The position numbers and the translations under genes were made by a program. Under the pieces are notes generated by a model, which did no database searches, had not been told where the DNA came from, and saw only the letters and a list, made by a program, of their open reading frames with translations. From Streptomyces odontomachi (GTDB lineage: Bacteria > Actinomycetota > Actinomycetes > Streptomycetales > Streptomycetaceae), in NCBI RefSeq assembly GCF_024435355.1, contig NZ_JAMJWG010000001.1, positions 930,001-994,000 on the forward strand: a DNA stretch of 64,000 bases, read 5' to 3'. Below, one piece after another: positions 17,989-26,689 of the stretch (position 1 is its first letter; each line of letters begins with the position of its first letter).

Positions 17989-18896
17989 CGACGGAGCAGG
18001 TGGCGCAGGTGCGACGCTTCAACCGGACGGTCGCCGAGCGCGTGGGTGTGCTGAACGACCACTACCTGGGCGGCGCGCGCCCGTACGGGCAGGCCCGGCT
18101 GCTCTGGCAGATCGGTGACGAGGGCACGCACGACGTCCGTAGCCTGCGCGACCGGCTCGGCCTCGACTCCGGCTACGTGAGCCGTCTGATGCGGGCACTG
18201 GAGCGCGACGGTCTGATCGCCGTGGAGCCGCACCCCCGCGACCGTCGGGTGCGCACCGTACGGCTGACCGAGGCCGGACGGGCCGAACGCGCCCTCCTCG
18301 ACGACCGCAGCGAGGCGCTCGCCGCATCGCTCCTCGGTCCGCTCGACGCCCGGCAGCGGGACCGGCTCACGTCCGCCATGGCCGAGGTCGAGCGACTGCT
18401 GACCGCCTCCGTGGTCTCCGTGGAGGTGCTCGATCCCGACCACCCGGACGCCGCGTACTGCCTGCGTGCCTACGCCACCGAGCTGCACGAGATCTTCGAC
18501 GGCGGCTTCGACCCCCAGAACTCCCTGCTGCCCGATCCGGCCGAACTCCGCGCGCCGCGCGGCCTGTTCGTCGTCGCCCGGCTGCACGGCGAGCCGGTGG
18601 GCTGCGCCGGGCTCAAGCTGCCGGCCGGAGCACCCGCCGAGATCAAGCGGGTGTGGGTCTCGCCCGGCACCCGGGGACTCGGCCTGGCCCGCCGACTCCT
18701 CAGCGAGCTCGAAGAGCGTGCCGCCCGGTGCGGCCGTGATCTGGTCCGGCTCGACACCAACAAGGCCCTGGAGGCGGCCACCCGCCTCTACCGCTCCAGC
18801 GGCTACACCGAAGTCCCGGCCTTCAACGACGAGCCGTACGCCCACCACTGGTTCGAAAAGCGGCTGACCCCCACCACACGGAGGCAAGAACCCTAG
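17985..18896 (+). CDS. MarR-GNAT fusion protein, 303 aa
   Basis: Two domains in one chain. Residues ~1-145 form a MarR winged helix (TEQVAQVRRFNRTVAERVGVLN, SLRDRLGLDSGYVSRLMRALERDGL, wing PHPRDRRVRTVRLTEAG). Residues ~160-295 form a GNAT acetyltransferase (IKRVWVSPGTRGLGLARRLLSELEERA is the acetyl-CoA loop). The fusion is known in actinomycetes; substrate and ligand are unknown. The palindrome over its own start suggests autorepression. It is probably transcribed separately from the importer upstream. Confidence 0.88.
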   Translation: MTTEQVAQVRRFNRTVAERVGVLNDHYLGGARPYGQARLLWQIGDEGTHDVRSLRDRLGLDSGYVSRLMRALERDGLIAVEPHPRDRRVRTVRLTEAGRAERALLDDRSEALAASLLGPLDARQRDRLTSAMAEVERLLTASVVSVEVLDPDHPDAAYCLRAYATELHEIFDGGFDPQNSLLPDPAELRAPRGLFVVARLHGEPVGCAGLKLPAGAPAEIKRVWVSPGTRGLGLARRLLSELEERAARCGRDLVRLDTNKALEAATRLYRSSGYTEVPAFNDEPYAHHWFEKRLTPTTRRQEP

Positions 18897-18911
18897 AGGG
18901 GACGGCCTGGG

Positions 18912-18941
18912 GCGGACCTGCATAATGCGGACCTGCATAAT
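18912..18941 (+). promoter_or_regulatory. Tandem duplicated -10-like element
   Basis: The 15-base unit GCGGACCTGCATAAT occurs twice, back to back, at 18912-18926 and 18927-18941. Each copy ends in CATAAT, one mismatch from TATAAT. The second copy ends six bases before ATG 18948, which fits a leaderless transcript. The first would give a start about 15 bases upstream. Confidence 0.55.
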
Positions 18942-18947
18942 GCAGTC

Positions 18948-19325
18948 ATGGATCATGAGACCGCACGGATGTTCGTCGACTCCTGGGTGAAGGCGTGGAA
19001 CGCGCACGACCTGGACGCCCTGCTGGCGCACTTCGCCGACAGCGTGACGTTCCGGTCGCCGGTGGCCGCGCAGCTGCTCGGCGGTGACGGAGTCATGCGC
19101 GGCAAGGACGCGCTGCGCGGCTACTGGGCGGAGGGCCTGCGGCGCATCCCGGACCTGCGGTTCGAGGTGGTCGGCGGCTACGTCGGTGTGGACTGTCTGG
19201 TCATCAACTACCGCAACCAGAAGGGCGGCCTGGTCAACGAGGTGCTGATCTTCGACGGCCCGCTGGTCACCGAGGGCTACGGCACCTACCTCGGCGCGGA
19301 CGACAACCCGGCCGGAGCCCGCTGA
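18948..19325 (+). CDS. NTF2-like/SnoaL-like protein, 125 aa
   Basis: Cone-shaped alpha-beta fold of the SnoaL/NTF2 superfamily. It opens with ARMFVDSWVKAWNAHDLDALLAHFADSVTFRSP, then GKDALRGYWAEGLRRIPDLRF and final beta strands. Members bind small hydrophobic molecules or act as isomerases or hydrolases; the substrate here is unknown. It probably uses the duplicated -10 element and is translated without a leader. It lies 51 bases after the MarR-GNAT gene. Confidence 0.8.
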   Translation: MDHETARMFVDSWVKAWNAHDLDALLAHFADSVTFRSPVAAQLLGGDGVMRGKDALRGYWAEGLRRIPDLRFEVVGGYVGVDCLVINYRNQKGGLVNEVLIFDGPLVTEGYGTYLGADDNPAGAR

Positions 19326-19468
19326 TCCCGTTCCGGCCGTATCCGGACTGAGCTTCGCCCCTGCCGGCGCCGGACGAGTGGCCGACTCGCCGTGGGACCG
19401 GGGGAAGGCCGGACGCCGTCCTACGGGCACGTTGTTCCGCTGGGCCACCACGCCCACGCTTCCGGGGG

Positions 19469-19591
19469 ATGATTCTCGTGCGGGTCTCGCGTACCGTCCT
19501 GGCCGTTCTCGTCGCGCTGCCGCTGGTGGTGGCGGGGGTGTTCGGCTGGGCCGTCAGCAGCCACAACGGCCGCTGCCCGGAGTCGGACTGA
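19469..19591 (+). CDS. Small membrane protein, 40 aa
   Basis: A short frame not overlapping any other gene. The translation begins MILVRVSRTVLAVLVAL and ends SSHNGRCPESD: a basic start, one membrane helix (about residues 9-29) and a short polar tail with a single Cys. Almost every codon ends in G or C, as in real genes here. The start may be GTG 19478, with GGGGG at a better distance, rather than ATG 19469. Function unknown. Confidence 0.5.
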   Translation: MILVRVSRTVLAVLVALPLVVAGVFGWAVSSHNGRCPESD

Positions 19592-19655
19592 GGTGGTGGG
19601 GCGGCCGGCCGGACCCCCGCAGGCCCCGCACCGACCGCCCTCACCGGCCCCGTCG

Positions 19656-19739
19656 GTACACGTACACGTGTACTTACAGGCACGTACTCACGGGCGGGTA
19701 CTCACACATCGGGTACTCACACATCGGGTGCTCACACCC
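19656..19739. repeat. Palindrome and three tandem GGGTACTCACACATC-type repeats
   Basis: GTACACGTGTAC (19662-19673) is a perfect palindrome. GGGTACTCACACATC occurs at 19696-19710 and 19711-19725, followed by the partial copy GGGTGCTCACACCC (19726-19739) that spans the alpha-galactosidase stop codon. The full copies lie just past the stop and each gives TGA in the gene's direction. Origin unclear, probably replication slippage. Confidence 0.6.
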
Positions 19740-21990
19740 GCGTCGCCCGGATCAGCACCAGCCGCTCCGGGAACAGCACGGGCGCCTGCACCCCGGCGGA
19801 CGACAGGGCACGGCCGGGCAGGATGATCCCTTCGGGGGTCCACCAGGGCAGCGGGATGGTCCAGCGCTGGGCGATGCCGTCCGGGACGTCGCCGGGCGGC
19901 TGCGGGCGTACCCGGTACCGGGCCTCGGGGTCCAGGCCCGGCAGCCGGACCGGGCCGGTCGGGTACAGCTCGGACGACGCGTGGGCCACCAGGGCGTACA
20001 GGGCGTCGCAGCGGTCCTCGGCGACCACGCCGTGCAGGTGGTAGGCGGGGTCGGGGTGGTCGGCGTGCACCGCGGTGCCCGAGTGCAGCAGCGGGCGCAG
20101 CTCCTTGTACAGCGCCACCCACGCGGCGAGCCGGGTGCGGTCCTCCTCCGGCGCGGCGGTCAGGTCCCACTCGATGCCGAAGTGGCCGAACAGCGCGGTC
20201 CCGGCACGGAAGTCGACGACATGGCGGCGGCCCGTGGTGTGCGCCGGCGCCGGGCCGATGTGGGTGCCCATCAGCTCCAGGGGGATCAGCGCGTTCGTCC
20301 AGCGCTGGATCTGCTGGCGCTCCAGCGCATCGTTGCAGTCCGACACCCAGACCCGGTCGGTGCGTTGCAGGACCTCCAGGTCGACCCGCCCGCCACCGGA
20401 CGAGCAGGACTCGATCTCCAGACCGGGGTGACGCTCCTTCAGCTCGTCCATCAGCCGGTAGGCCGCACGCGTCTGGTCGTGTACCCCGGCCCGGCCGCTG
20501 GCCTGGTGACCGGCCTCGACGAGATCGCGGTTGTGGTCCCACTTCAGGTAGGCGATGGGGTACGTGGTCAGCAACTCGTCCAGCCGCCCCAGGAGGTAGG
20601 CGAACGCGTCCGGGTGCGCCACGTCCAGAACCTGCTGGTGCCGGGCCCGGCCGGGTAGCCGGTCGGCCGCCCCGGCCATGATCCAGTCCGGGTGGGCGCG
20701 GGCGAGCTCCGAGTCCTCGTTGATCATCTCGGGCTCGACCCAGATGCCGAACTCCATGCCGAGGCCCGTCACATGGTCGATGAGCGGGCCGAGCCCGTCG
20801 GGCCAGACCTCGTCGGAGACGTACCAGTCGCCCAGCGCCCGCCGGTCGTCGCGCCGTGCGCCGAACCAGCCGTCGTCCAGCACGAACCGTTCCGCGCCCA
20901 CCGCTGCCGCGGCATCCGCCAGCTGCCGCAACCGCGCCAGGTCATGGTCGAAGTAGACCGCCTCCCAGGTGTTGGCGACGACCGGGCGGGGGCGCGACGG
21001 GTGCTGCGGCCGGGCCCGCAGATGGCGGTGGAAGCGTGCCGACAGCGCGTCAAGACCTACGCCGTAGGACGCGTACTGCCACGGCGAGGTGTACGACGCA
21101 CCCGGCTCGAGGAGGACCTCGCCGGACAGCAGCAGCTCGCCCGAACCCAGCACCGACACGGAGTGGAAGGTGCGCTCGGCGAACGTGCGGTGGTTGCCCG
21201 ACCAGGCGGTGTGCACGCCCCACACCTCGCCCGACCGGTTGCCGAACCCGGCGGCGCCGGCGATCAGCAGGTACGCCGCGTCGAAGCCGGTACGGCCGGT
21301 GCGGTTCTCGCGCATCCGCAGGCCCTGGGTGAAGGCGGTCCGCTGCGGGCTGCGCTCCCTGAGGTGGTGGCCGCTGAAGTCGAGCAGTTCGGTGGCGACG
21401 GACGGCACCGGCAGGGTCAGGTGCAGCGCGTCGACCGTGAACGGGCCTTCGCCGGTGTTCGTCAGCCGGGCCCGCTGCCGTACCAGACCCTCGGCGGTCA
21501 GCTCGATCGTCAGCTCCAGGCCAAGACCGGCCGTGTCGTCCCGGGCGTCGACGAGCAGCCGTCCGCCGGCGCCGTCCGCGGAGGGTGAGCCACCAGCCGA
21601 GGCGGAGCCGCCGGCCGTGTCCGCGCCCCCGAGCGTGAGCGAGCCGCCCACCACCCGGAACGCCGTGGAGAAGTCCCGCCCGGCCCGGTTGCCCACCAGT
21701 CCCGGCGTCCCCAGCCAGCCCGCCGACTGCTCGGGCAGGATGCAGACCTGCACCGGGTCCTCGACCGAGAACCCGACGGGCTGCGGCCGGCAGGCGAGCC
21801 GCAGTGCCGCAAGCTCCGCCGCGTCCAGCAGCCCCGGATCGGCACCCCAGTGCACGACCCGGGGCAGCAACCCGTCGGAGAGATCGAGGACGAGACCGAC
21901 GCCCGCCGCGCGCAACTGCACAAGCCCGCTGTCGGGCAGGCCGGCGAGGCCCGGGGTGGGGGAGTGCGGGAGGGAGGTGTGGGAGGTCAT
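19732..21990 (-). CDS. Alpha-galactosidase, GH36, 752 aa
   Basis: Cytosolic glycosidase that releases terminal alpha-1,6-galactose from raffinose-type or galactomannan oligosaccharides. The N-terminal beta-sandwich covers ~1-330. The barrel contains FVLDDGWFGARRDD, WVEPEMINEDSELARAHPDW, the nucleophile in LKWDHNRD (Asp485) and the acid/base in WVSDCNDA (Asp554). No signal peptide is visible, so the substrate must be imported, perhaps by the ABC importer upstream. GGAGG lies 12 bases before the ATG, longer than usual. It is divergent from a LacI-like sensor. Confidence 0.92.
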   Translation of the reverse strand: MTSHTSLPHSPTPGLAGLPDSGLVQLRAAGVGLVLDLSDGLLPRVVHWGADPGLLDAAELAALRLACRPQPVGFSVEDPVQVCILPEQSAGWLGTPGLVGNRAGRDFSTAFRVVGGSLTLGGADTAGGSASAGGSPSADGAGGRLLVDARDDTAGLGLELTIELTAEGLVRQRARLTNTGEGPFTVDALHLTLPVPSVATELLDFSGHHLRERSPQRTAFTQGLRMRENRTGRTGFDAAYLLIAGAAGFGNRSGEVWGVHTAWSGNHRTFAERTFHSVSVLGSGELLLSGEVLLEPGASYTSPWQYASYGVGLDALSARFHRHLRARPQHPSRPRPVVANTWEAVYFDHDLARLRQLADAAAAVGAERFVLDDGWFGARRDDRRALGDWYVSDEVWPDGLGPLIDHVTGLGMEFGIWVEPEMINEDSELARAHPDWIMAGAADRLPGRARHQQVLDVAHPDAFAYLLGRLDELLTTYPIAYLKWDHNRDLVEAGHQASGRAGVHDQTRAAYRLMDELKERHPGLEIESCSSGGGRVDLEVLQRTDRVWVSDCNDALERQQIQRWTNALIPLELMGTHIGPAPAHTTGRRHVVDFRAGTALFGHFGIEWDLTAAPEEDRTRLAAWVALYKELRPLLHSGTAVHADHPDPAYHLHGVVAEDRCDALYALVAHASSELYPTGPVRLPGLDPEARYRVRPQPPGDVPDGIAQRWTIPLPWWTPEGIILPGRALSSAGVQAPVLFPERLVLIRATRV

Positions 21991-22332
21991 GGGCGAAGGA
22001 ATCCTCCGGGGAGCGGCATCGGGTGGATGGACGGCTGAAGAGACGTGCGGGTACTTCGTGCCCGGACTTAGTTAATTTAACGGCCTAAGAATGTGTTGCG
22101 CCATGCCCGCATCGGCTCCCGTACCGTTGCGGACCGTTTTCACCAGGCGTGCCCCGAACCCTCGTCCGGGGTACCGTCCTGCCGCGAAAACCGCTGGTTC
22201 GCGCCGCGTTGTTAGGGTTCCATCGACACCGGCCGGGGTATTCCGCAGGGGGTCCGGCCGGCTTGCGCGGGTCCGGCCCGAGCGCCACGGCTCCACCGCG
22301 CCGCCCGGCGCATGACCTTCAGGAGGTGTGCG
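21991..22332. other. Divergent region between alpha-galactosidase and LacI-like gene
   Basis: 342 bases without a gene. The notable element is an AT-rich island at 22066-22086 with a GTTAA-T-TTAAC palindrome, given separately. No helix-turn-helix coding sequence precedes the LacI-like gene in any frame. Confidence 0.5.
22067..22087. promoter_or_regulatory. AT-rich operator-like dyad upstream of alpha-galactosidase
   Basis: CTTA, then GTTAA-T-TTAAC (22071-22081), then GGCC and TAAG give nested symmetry in an otherwise GC-rich region, 80 bases before the alpha-galactosidase start. It could be a repressor site and contain the -10 region. Confidence 0.5.
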
Positions 22333-23268
22333 GTGCGATCCGACGGGGCGGGAAGCGGCCCGGTGGGACTGGTGCTGGCACGGCCGACCAGGCTGCTCGG
22401 CGTGGAACCGTTCTTCATGGAGCTGATCGCCGGCATGGAGGAGCGGTTGGTGCCGCGCGACATGCCCGTGCTGCTGCACGTCGTGCCGACCCTCCAGGAC
22501 GAGTGCGCCACCTACCGGCGCTGGGCCCGGCAGGAGCTGGTCGAGGCGGTGGTGGTGGTCAATCAGGTCACCGACGATCCACGGCCCGCGGTGCTGCGGG
22601 AGCTGGGCATCCCGTTCGTCCTCGTCGGCCCGGGAGAGCCGGACGCGGCCGCCGCTTGCGTCCGCACCGATCACGCGACCCCGGTGCGCGACGCGCTCAC
22701 CCACCTCCTGGAACTGGGCCATCGGCACATCGCCCGCATCAGCGGCCCGACCACCCTGCTGCACACCCAGGCCCGCACCCGTGCGCTCCTCGACGGCTGC
22801 CGGGCCGTCGGCCTCGATCCGGTGCTCGTCGAAGGCGACTACTCCGCCGAGTCCGGCGCCCGGCTCACCCGGCAGCTCCTCCAGGGCGGCACACCGCCCA
22901 CGGCGATCGTGTACGACAACGACGTGATGGCCGTCGCCGGACTCGCCGCCGCCAAGGAACTGGACGTCGCCGTCCCGGACCGCCTGAGCCTGGTCGCCTG
23001 GGACGACTCCACGCTCTGCTGGCTCGCCTCGCCGGCGCTCACCGCCATGACCGTGGACGTGCACCGGTTCGGCGAGCTCGTCGCTGAGACGGTCCTGGAG
23101 GCCGTCGACGGCGGACCCGTCACCGAGCGGTGGTCCCCGACCGCGCACTACTCGCCGCGCGGCACGACCGCCCCGTGCCGCTTCTCGCCGGTGCCGCTGC
23201 CCACCGCGCCCCGCCCAGGACCGACCGTGCCGCCCCGAGACACGGGCGCACGCGCAGGGCGGCGCTGA
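22333..23268 (+). CDS. LacI-type sugar-sensing protein without DNA-binding domain, 311 aa
   Basis: The chain begins directly with the first strand of the periplasmic-binding-protein-like sensor (GPVGLVLARP). It continues with the LacI family order: ALTHLLELGHRHIARISGP, GD YSAESGARLTRQLL, PTAIVYDNDVMAVAGLAAAKELDVAVPDRLSLVAWDD, then VHRFGELVAETVLE. The ~60-residue LacI helix-turn-helix is missing, and no remnant is visible upstream. GTG 22333 is fixed by AGGAGG six bases upstream. It may be a co-regulator or sensor, or a decayed repressor. Its divergence from alpha-galactosidase suggests a galactoside ligand. Confidence 0.8.
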   Translation: MRSDGAGSGPVGLVLARPTRLLGVEPFFMELIAGMEERLVPRDMPVLLHVVPTLQDECATYRRWARQELVEAVVVVNQVTDDPRPAVLRELGIPFVLVGPGEPDAAAACVRTDHATPVRDALTHLLELGHRHIARISGPTTLLHTQARTRALLDGCRAVGLDPVLVEGDYSAESGARLTRQLLQGGTPPTAIVYDNDVMAVAGLAAAKELDVAVPDRLSLVAWDDSTLCWLASPALTAMTVDVHRFGELVAETVLEAVDGGPVTERWSPTAHYSPRGTTAPCRFSPVPLPTAPRPGPTVPPRDTGARAGRR

Positions 23269-23546
23269 GCCCCACACCCTGCCGGTACGACGCCCCACCG
23301 CACCCGCGACACCACCCGGATCCGGTGCCATGGCCGGCATCACCCCGCTGACCTGGTACGGAGCGGCGTAGTCCACGCAGTGCACGGCAATGTCCACACA
23401 CGCCGTGGCACAGTCCCGCACGGTCCTTGAACGGCGCGACGGAGACGGCGCCCGAGGATGACGCACCCCCGTCTTGACGGCGCTGTACGGCCCAGGGCCC
23501 GGCCGGTCAGCGGTGCGTATCTCCCCCACTCACCAAGGAGAAGTCC

Positions 23547-24374
23547 ATGACATCGATCAGACACCTCCATCGCCAACGGCGGACCTGGGCGTTCCTGGTA
23601 CCGGTCCTGGCCGTGCCCGCGGCGCTGCTCGCCGCCCCGAGCGCGGCCAACGCCGGACCGCAGCTCACCGCGGTGGCGGCCGGCTGGCCCACGCCGACCG
23701 GGCAGAAGGCGGTCTCCTCCACCATCGAGGTCAGCGGCAGCATGGACGGCGGCCTGGTCCGCTACTACGGCAGCGGCGACCTCGGTGACGGCGGCCAGGA
23801 CGAGGGCCAGGACCCGATCTTCAACCTCGCCAACGGCGCCACCCTGTCGAACGTCATCATCGGCTCGCCCGCCGCCGACGGGATCCACTGCGACGGTACG
23901 TGCACGCTCAAGAACGTCTGGTGGGAGGACGTCGGCGAGGACGCCGCCACCCTCAAGGGCGACGACGGCGGCAGCGGCCAGACCATGACCGTCGACGGCG
24001 GCGGTGCCCGCAAGGCGTCCGACAAGGTCTTCCAGCACAACGGCCCGGGCAACTTCGTCATCGAGAACTTCCAGGTCGATGACTTCGGCAAGCTGTACCG
24101 CTCGTGTGGAAACTGCAGCAACAACGGGTTCGCGCGGCATGTGACGGTCTCGAACGTCACGCTCACCGCACCGGGCGACGCCGTGGTGGGGATCAACACC
24201 AACTACGGTGACACCGCCCGGCTCTCCGGGATCACGATCATCGACGACGATGACCACGACATCACCATCTGCCAGAAGTACAAGGGCACCACGAGTGGTG
24301 AGCCGAGCGAGATCGGTGAGGGCCCGGACAGCACCAACTGCCTGTACAGCACGTCCGACATCCACTACCAGTAG
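23547..24374 (+). CDS. Secreted pectate lyase, PL3 family, 275 aa
   Basis: Extracellular enzyme that cleaves polygalacturonate by calcium-dependent beta-elimination. A signal peptide covers ~1-36 (Arg-rich start, hydrophobic core, cleavage near ANA). The PL3 core shows DPIFNLANGATLSNVIIGSPAADGIHC, then CTLKNVWWEDVGEDAATLKG and NFVIENFQVDDFGKLYRSCGNC. Paired cysteines fit a secreted protein. AAGGAG precedes the ATG. It lies downstream of the LacI-like sensor, and with GH105 at 52 kb gives a partial pectin route. Confidence 0.9.
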   Translation: MTSIRHLHRQRRTWAFLVPVLAVPAALLAAPSAANAGPQLTAVAAGWPTPTGQKAVSSTIEVSGSMDGGLVRYYGSGDLGDGGQDEGQDPIFNLANGATLSNVIIGSPAADGIHCDGTCTLKNVWWEDVGEDAATLKGDDGGSGQTMTVDGGGARKASDKVFQHNGPGNFVIENFQVDDFGKLYRSCGNCSNNGFARHVTVSNVTLTAPGDAVVGINTNYGDTARLSGITIIDDDDHDITICQKYKGTTSGEPSEIGEGPDSTNCLYSTSDIHYQ

Positions 24375-24664
24375 CGGGCGCAGCACCTGCACGAGCCGCA
24401 GGTGCACCACGCGCCCGTCCCGCCGGCAGGGCGACACCCGGCCGGTGGGGTGCCCTGCCTGACCAGCAGGACCGCCTCGCCCGACCGACGAGGCACATCG
24501 CTACCGAAGAGGCCGCACCGCGCGGCCGTGTACGACGGGGGTGTCCCGCGGCACGGCCGCGCCGGTGTGTCCGGCACCCGACCCGCGCCCACCCGCGCTG
24601 CCTGCCGTCGCCGGCCCGGACCCCGTCCCGTCGGCGTCGCTGCCCGGTGTGAGAACGTGCCGTC

Positions 24665-25453
24665 ATGCCCTTCGCCCAGGCGGCCGACGGTGCCGCGCTC
24701 CATTACGAGGTGCACGGCTCGGGACGGCCGCTCGTCCTCCTGAGCGGGCAGGCCAACGACCACCGCTGGTGGGACGCCGTGCGGGACGACTTCGCCGCCG
24801 AGTTCACCACCGTCGCGCCGGACTACCGCGGCACCGGCGCCAGCGACCGGCCCGACACCGACACCTACGGCACCCGCGACCTCGCACGCGATGTGCTCGC
24901 CGTGCTCGACCACGCCGGCATCGAGCGCGCCCACGTCTACGGCACGTCCATGGGCGGGCGGGTCGCGCAGTGGCTCGCGGCCGACCACCCGGAGCGCATC
25001 GACCGCCTGGTGCTCGGCTGCACCTCGCCCGGCGCACCGCACGGCCTGGAACGGGGCCCCGAGGTGCGGCGCGCCCTGGCGCAGCCCGATGCGCGGGCCG
25101 CCCGGCGCGCCCTGCTGGAGCTCATGTACACGCCCGGTTGGCTCGCCACGCACCACGGACCGTTCCACACCCTCGGCGACCCGACCATGCCGGGCCATGC
25201 GCGACGCCGGCACCGCCAGGCCAGTGCCGGGCACGACGCATGGCAGGCGCTCCCGCGCATCACGGCACCCACCCTCGTCGTGCACGGCACCGACGACACG
25301 TTCAACCCCACGGGCAACGCCCCGCTGCTCGCCGAGCGCATCCCCGGGGCGCGGCTGCACCTCGTACCGGGCGCGCGGCACGCGTACTTCGAGGAGTTCG
25401 CAGCCGTCGCCACGCCGCCGGTGCTGGAGTTCCTCACGTCCGACGGCACCTGA
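24665..25453 (+). CDS. Alpha/beta hydrolase, 262 aa
   Basis: Alpha/beta-hydrolase fold enzyme, presumably cytosolic. It has the nucleophile elbow GTSMGG (Ser at about residue 99), acid Asp in HGTDD, and catalytic His in GARHAYFEE. LVLLSGQANDHRWW carries the oxyanion region. Esters, lactones or similar may be substrates; the sequence does not tell. Its end lies six bases from the end of a decayed LysR gene on the other strand. Confidence 0.88.
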   Translation: MPFAQAADGAALHYEVHGSGRPLVLLSGQANDHRWWDAVRDDFAAEFTTVAPDYRGTGASDRPDTDTYGTRDLARDVLAVLDHAGIERAHVYGTSMGGRVAQWLAADHPERIDRLVLGCTSPGAPHGLERGPEVRRALAQPDARAARRALLELMYTPGWLATHHGPFHTLGDPTMPGHARRRHRQASAGHDAWQALPRITAPTLVVHGTDDTFNPTGNAPLLAERIPGARLHLVPGARHAYFEEFAAVATPPVLEFLTSDGT

Positions 25454-25459
25454 CGCCGC

Positions 25460-25800
25460 TCACCGGTGCCGGCGCCCGGGATCGTCCGGCGCCGGCCCGC
25501 CGGCCTCGGCCGCGCGCGCCCTCAGCGCCCTGAGTCCCTCGGCGATGGGCGTCTGCCGCTCACTGCCGCGGCGCACGCAGGTCAGGATGCGGCGGGAGAC
25601 CGGCGGCCGGTCGCCGAGCCGCACCCGGACCAGGTCGTGGTGGCGGGCGAGTGGTGCCAACCGGGGTACCAGGCACACCCCCCAGCCCGTGACCGATCAG
25701 GGCCAGCACGGCATGCCAGTCGTCGGCGTGGTGCACGGCGACCGGGTGCATCACCCTGGCGTCCGCCGGCGCCGTGGTGTCCCGGGACCGCCCGGTGCTC
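25460..25800 (-). pseudogene. LysR-family regulator remnant (C-terminal part, frameshifted)
   Basis: Two frames together give the end of a LysR effector domain: RVMHPVAVHHADDWHAVLALIGHGLG in one, then GVCLVPRLAPLARHHDLVRVRL through RRILTCVRRGS in the other. They join if one base is removed from a run of six Gs (Cs on the + strand, near 25678-25683). The helix-turn-helix half is absent; the SDR gene occupies that place. So the gene is both truncated and frameshifted. The frameshift alone could be a sequencing error, but the missing N-terminal half could not. Confidence 0.72.
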
Positions 25801-26593
25801 AGGGCAGGATCGAGTCCACGTACCCACCGTCCACGCGCAGCGCGCCGCCCGTGGTCGCGGAGGCCTGGTCGGAGCTGAGGTAGACCACCATGTTCGCGAT
25901 CTCCTCCGGTTCGATGAGGCGTTGCAGGAGGGACTGCGGGCGGTGCTCGCGCATGAAGACGCGCTGTGCCACGTCCCACGGCAGATCGCGGTCGACGAGT
26001 TCGTAGACGAAGTCCTCCACGCCCACGGTGTGCGTGGGGCCGGCGATCACGGAGTTGACGGTGACGCCGCTACCCGCGGCCTCCTTGGCGAAGCCCCTGC
26101 TCACGGCCAGCAGCGCCGACTTGGACATGCCGTAGTGGATCATCTCGGCGGGGATCACCACGGCGGAGTCGCTGGCGATGTACTGGATCCGACCCCAGCC
26201 GCGCTCCATCATGCCGGGCAGCAGTGCACGGGTCAGACGCACCCCGGCCAGCACGTTCACCTCGAACGAGCGACGCCAGTCGGCGTCGGTGATCTCCAGT
26301 GCGGGCTTGGCGCCGAAGATGCCGAGGTTGTTGACGAGGACGTCGATCTGCGGCAGCTGTGCCACGGCACGATCGGCACCCTCCTGCGTGGACAGGTCGG
26401 CGGGCACCGCGACGAAGTCCGAGCCCGGCGCCTCCGCGAACAGCTGGGCCACCGTCGCGGCGACCTTCTCCCTGTCCCGGCCGTTGATCCCGACCCGGGC
26501 ACCCGCATGGGCGAGGCCCGCGGCGATGGCCGCCCCGATGCCCTGGGTCGATCCGGTGACCAGCGCCGTGCGGCCCGAAAGGTTGACCTGCAT
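25799..26593 (-). CDS. Short-chain dehydrogenase/reductase, 264 aa
   Basis: Classical SDR with TGSTQGIG cofactor loop (near residue 14), NNLGIFG, catalytic Ser in YIASDSA and YGMSK. It ends in the usual GGALRVDGGYVDSI. The start is ATG 26593, with GGAGTGGG upstream. It is divergent from a Clp_N/HTH gene across 145 bases holding several operator half-sites, so the two may share control. Substrate unknown. Confidence 0.9.
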   Translation of the reverse strand: MQVNLSGRTALVTGSTQGIGAAIAAGLAHAGARVGINGRDREKVAATVAQLFAEAPGSDFVAVPADLSTQEGADRAVAQLPQIDVLVNNLGIFGAKPALEITDADWRRSFEVNVLAGVRLTRALLPGMMERGWGRIQYIASDSAVVIPAEMIHYGMSKSALLAVSRGFAKEAAGSGVTVNSVIAGPTHTVGVEDFVYELVDRDLPWDVAQRVFMREHRPQSLLQRLIEPEEIANMVVYLSSDQASATTGGALRVDGGYVDSILP

Positions 26594-26689
26594 CAGTACC
26601 CACTCCACATTCCACGTCGTCGATGGATGCTGCACCTCTGCTCCCACTCGATCGTGGATGAGGATCGGCACGGGCGCAGCTTTCCCGAC

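Noticed and set aside
19696..19739. Short repeats resembling a CRISPR array
   Set aside because: Repeats are contiguous 15-mers with no spacers and no cas genes nearby.
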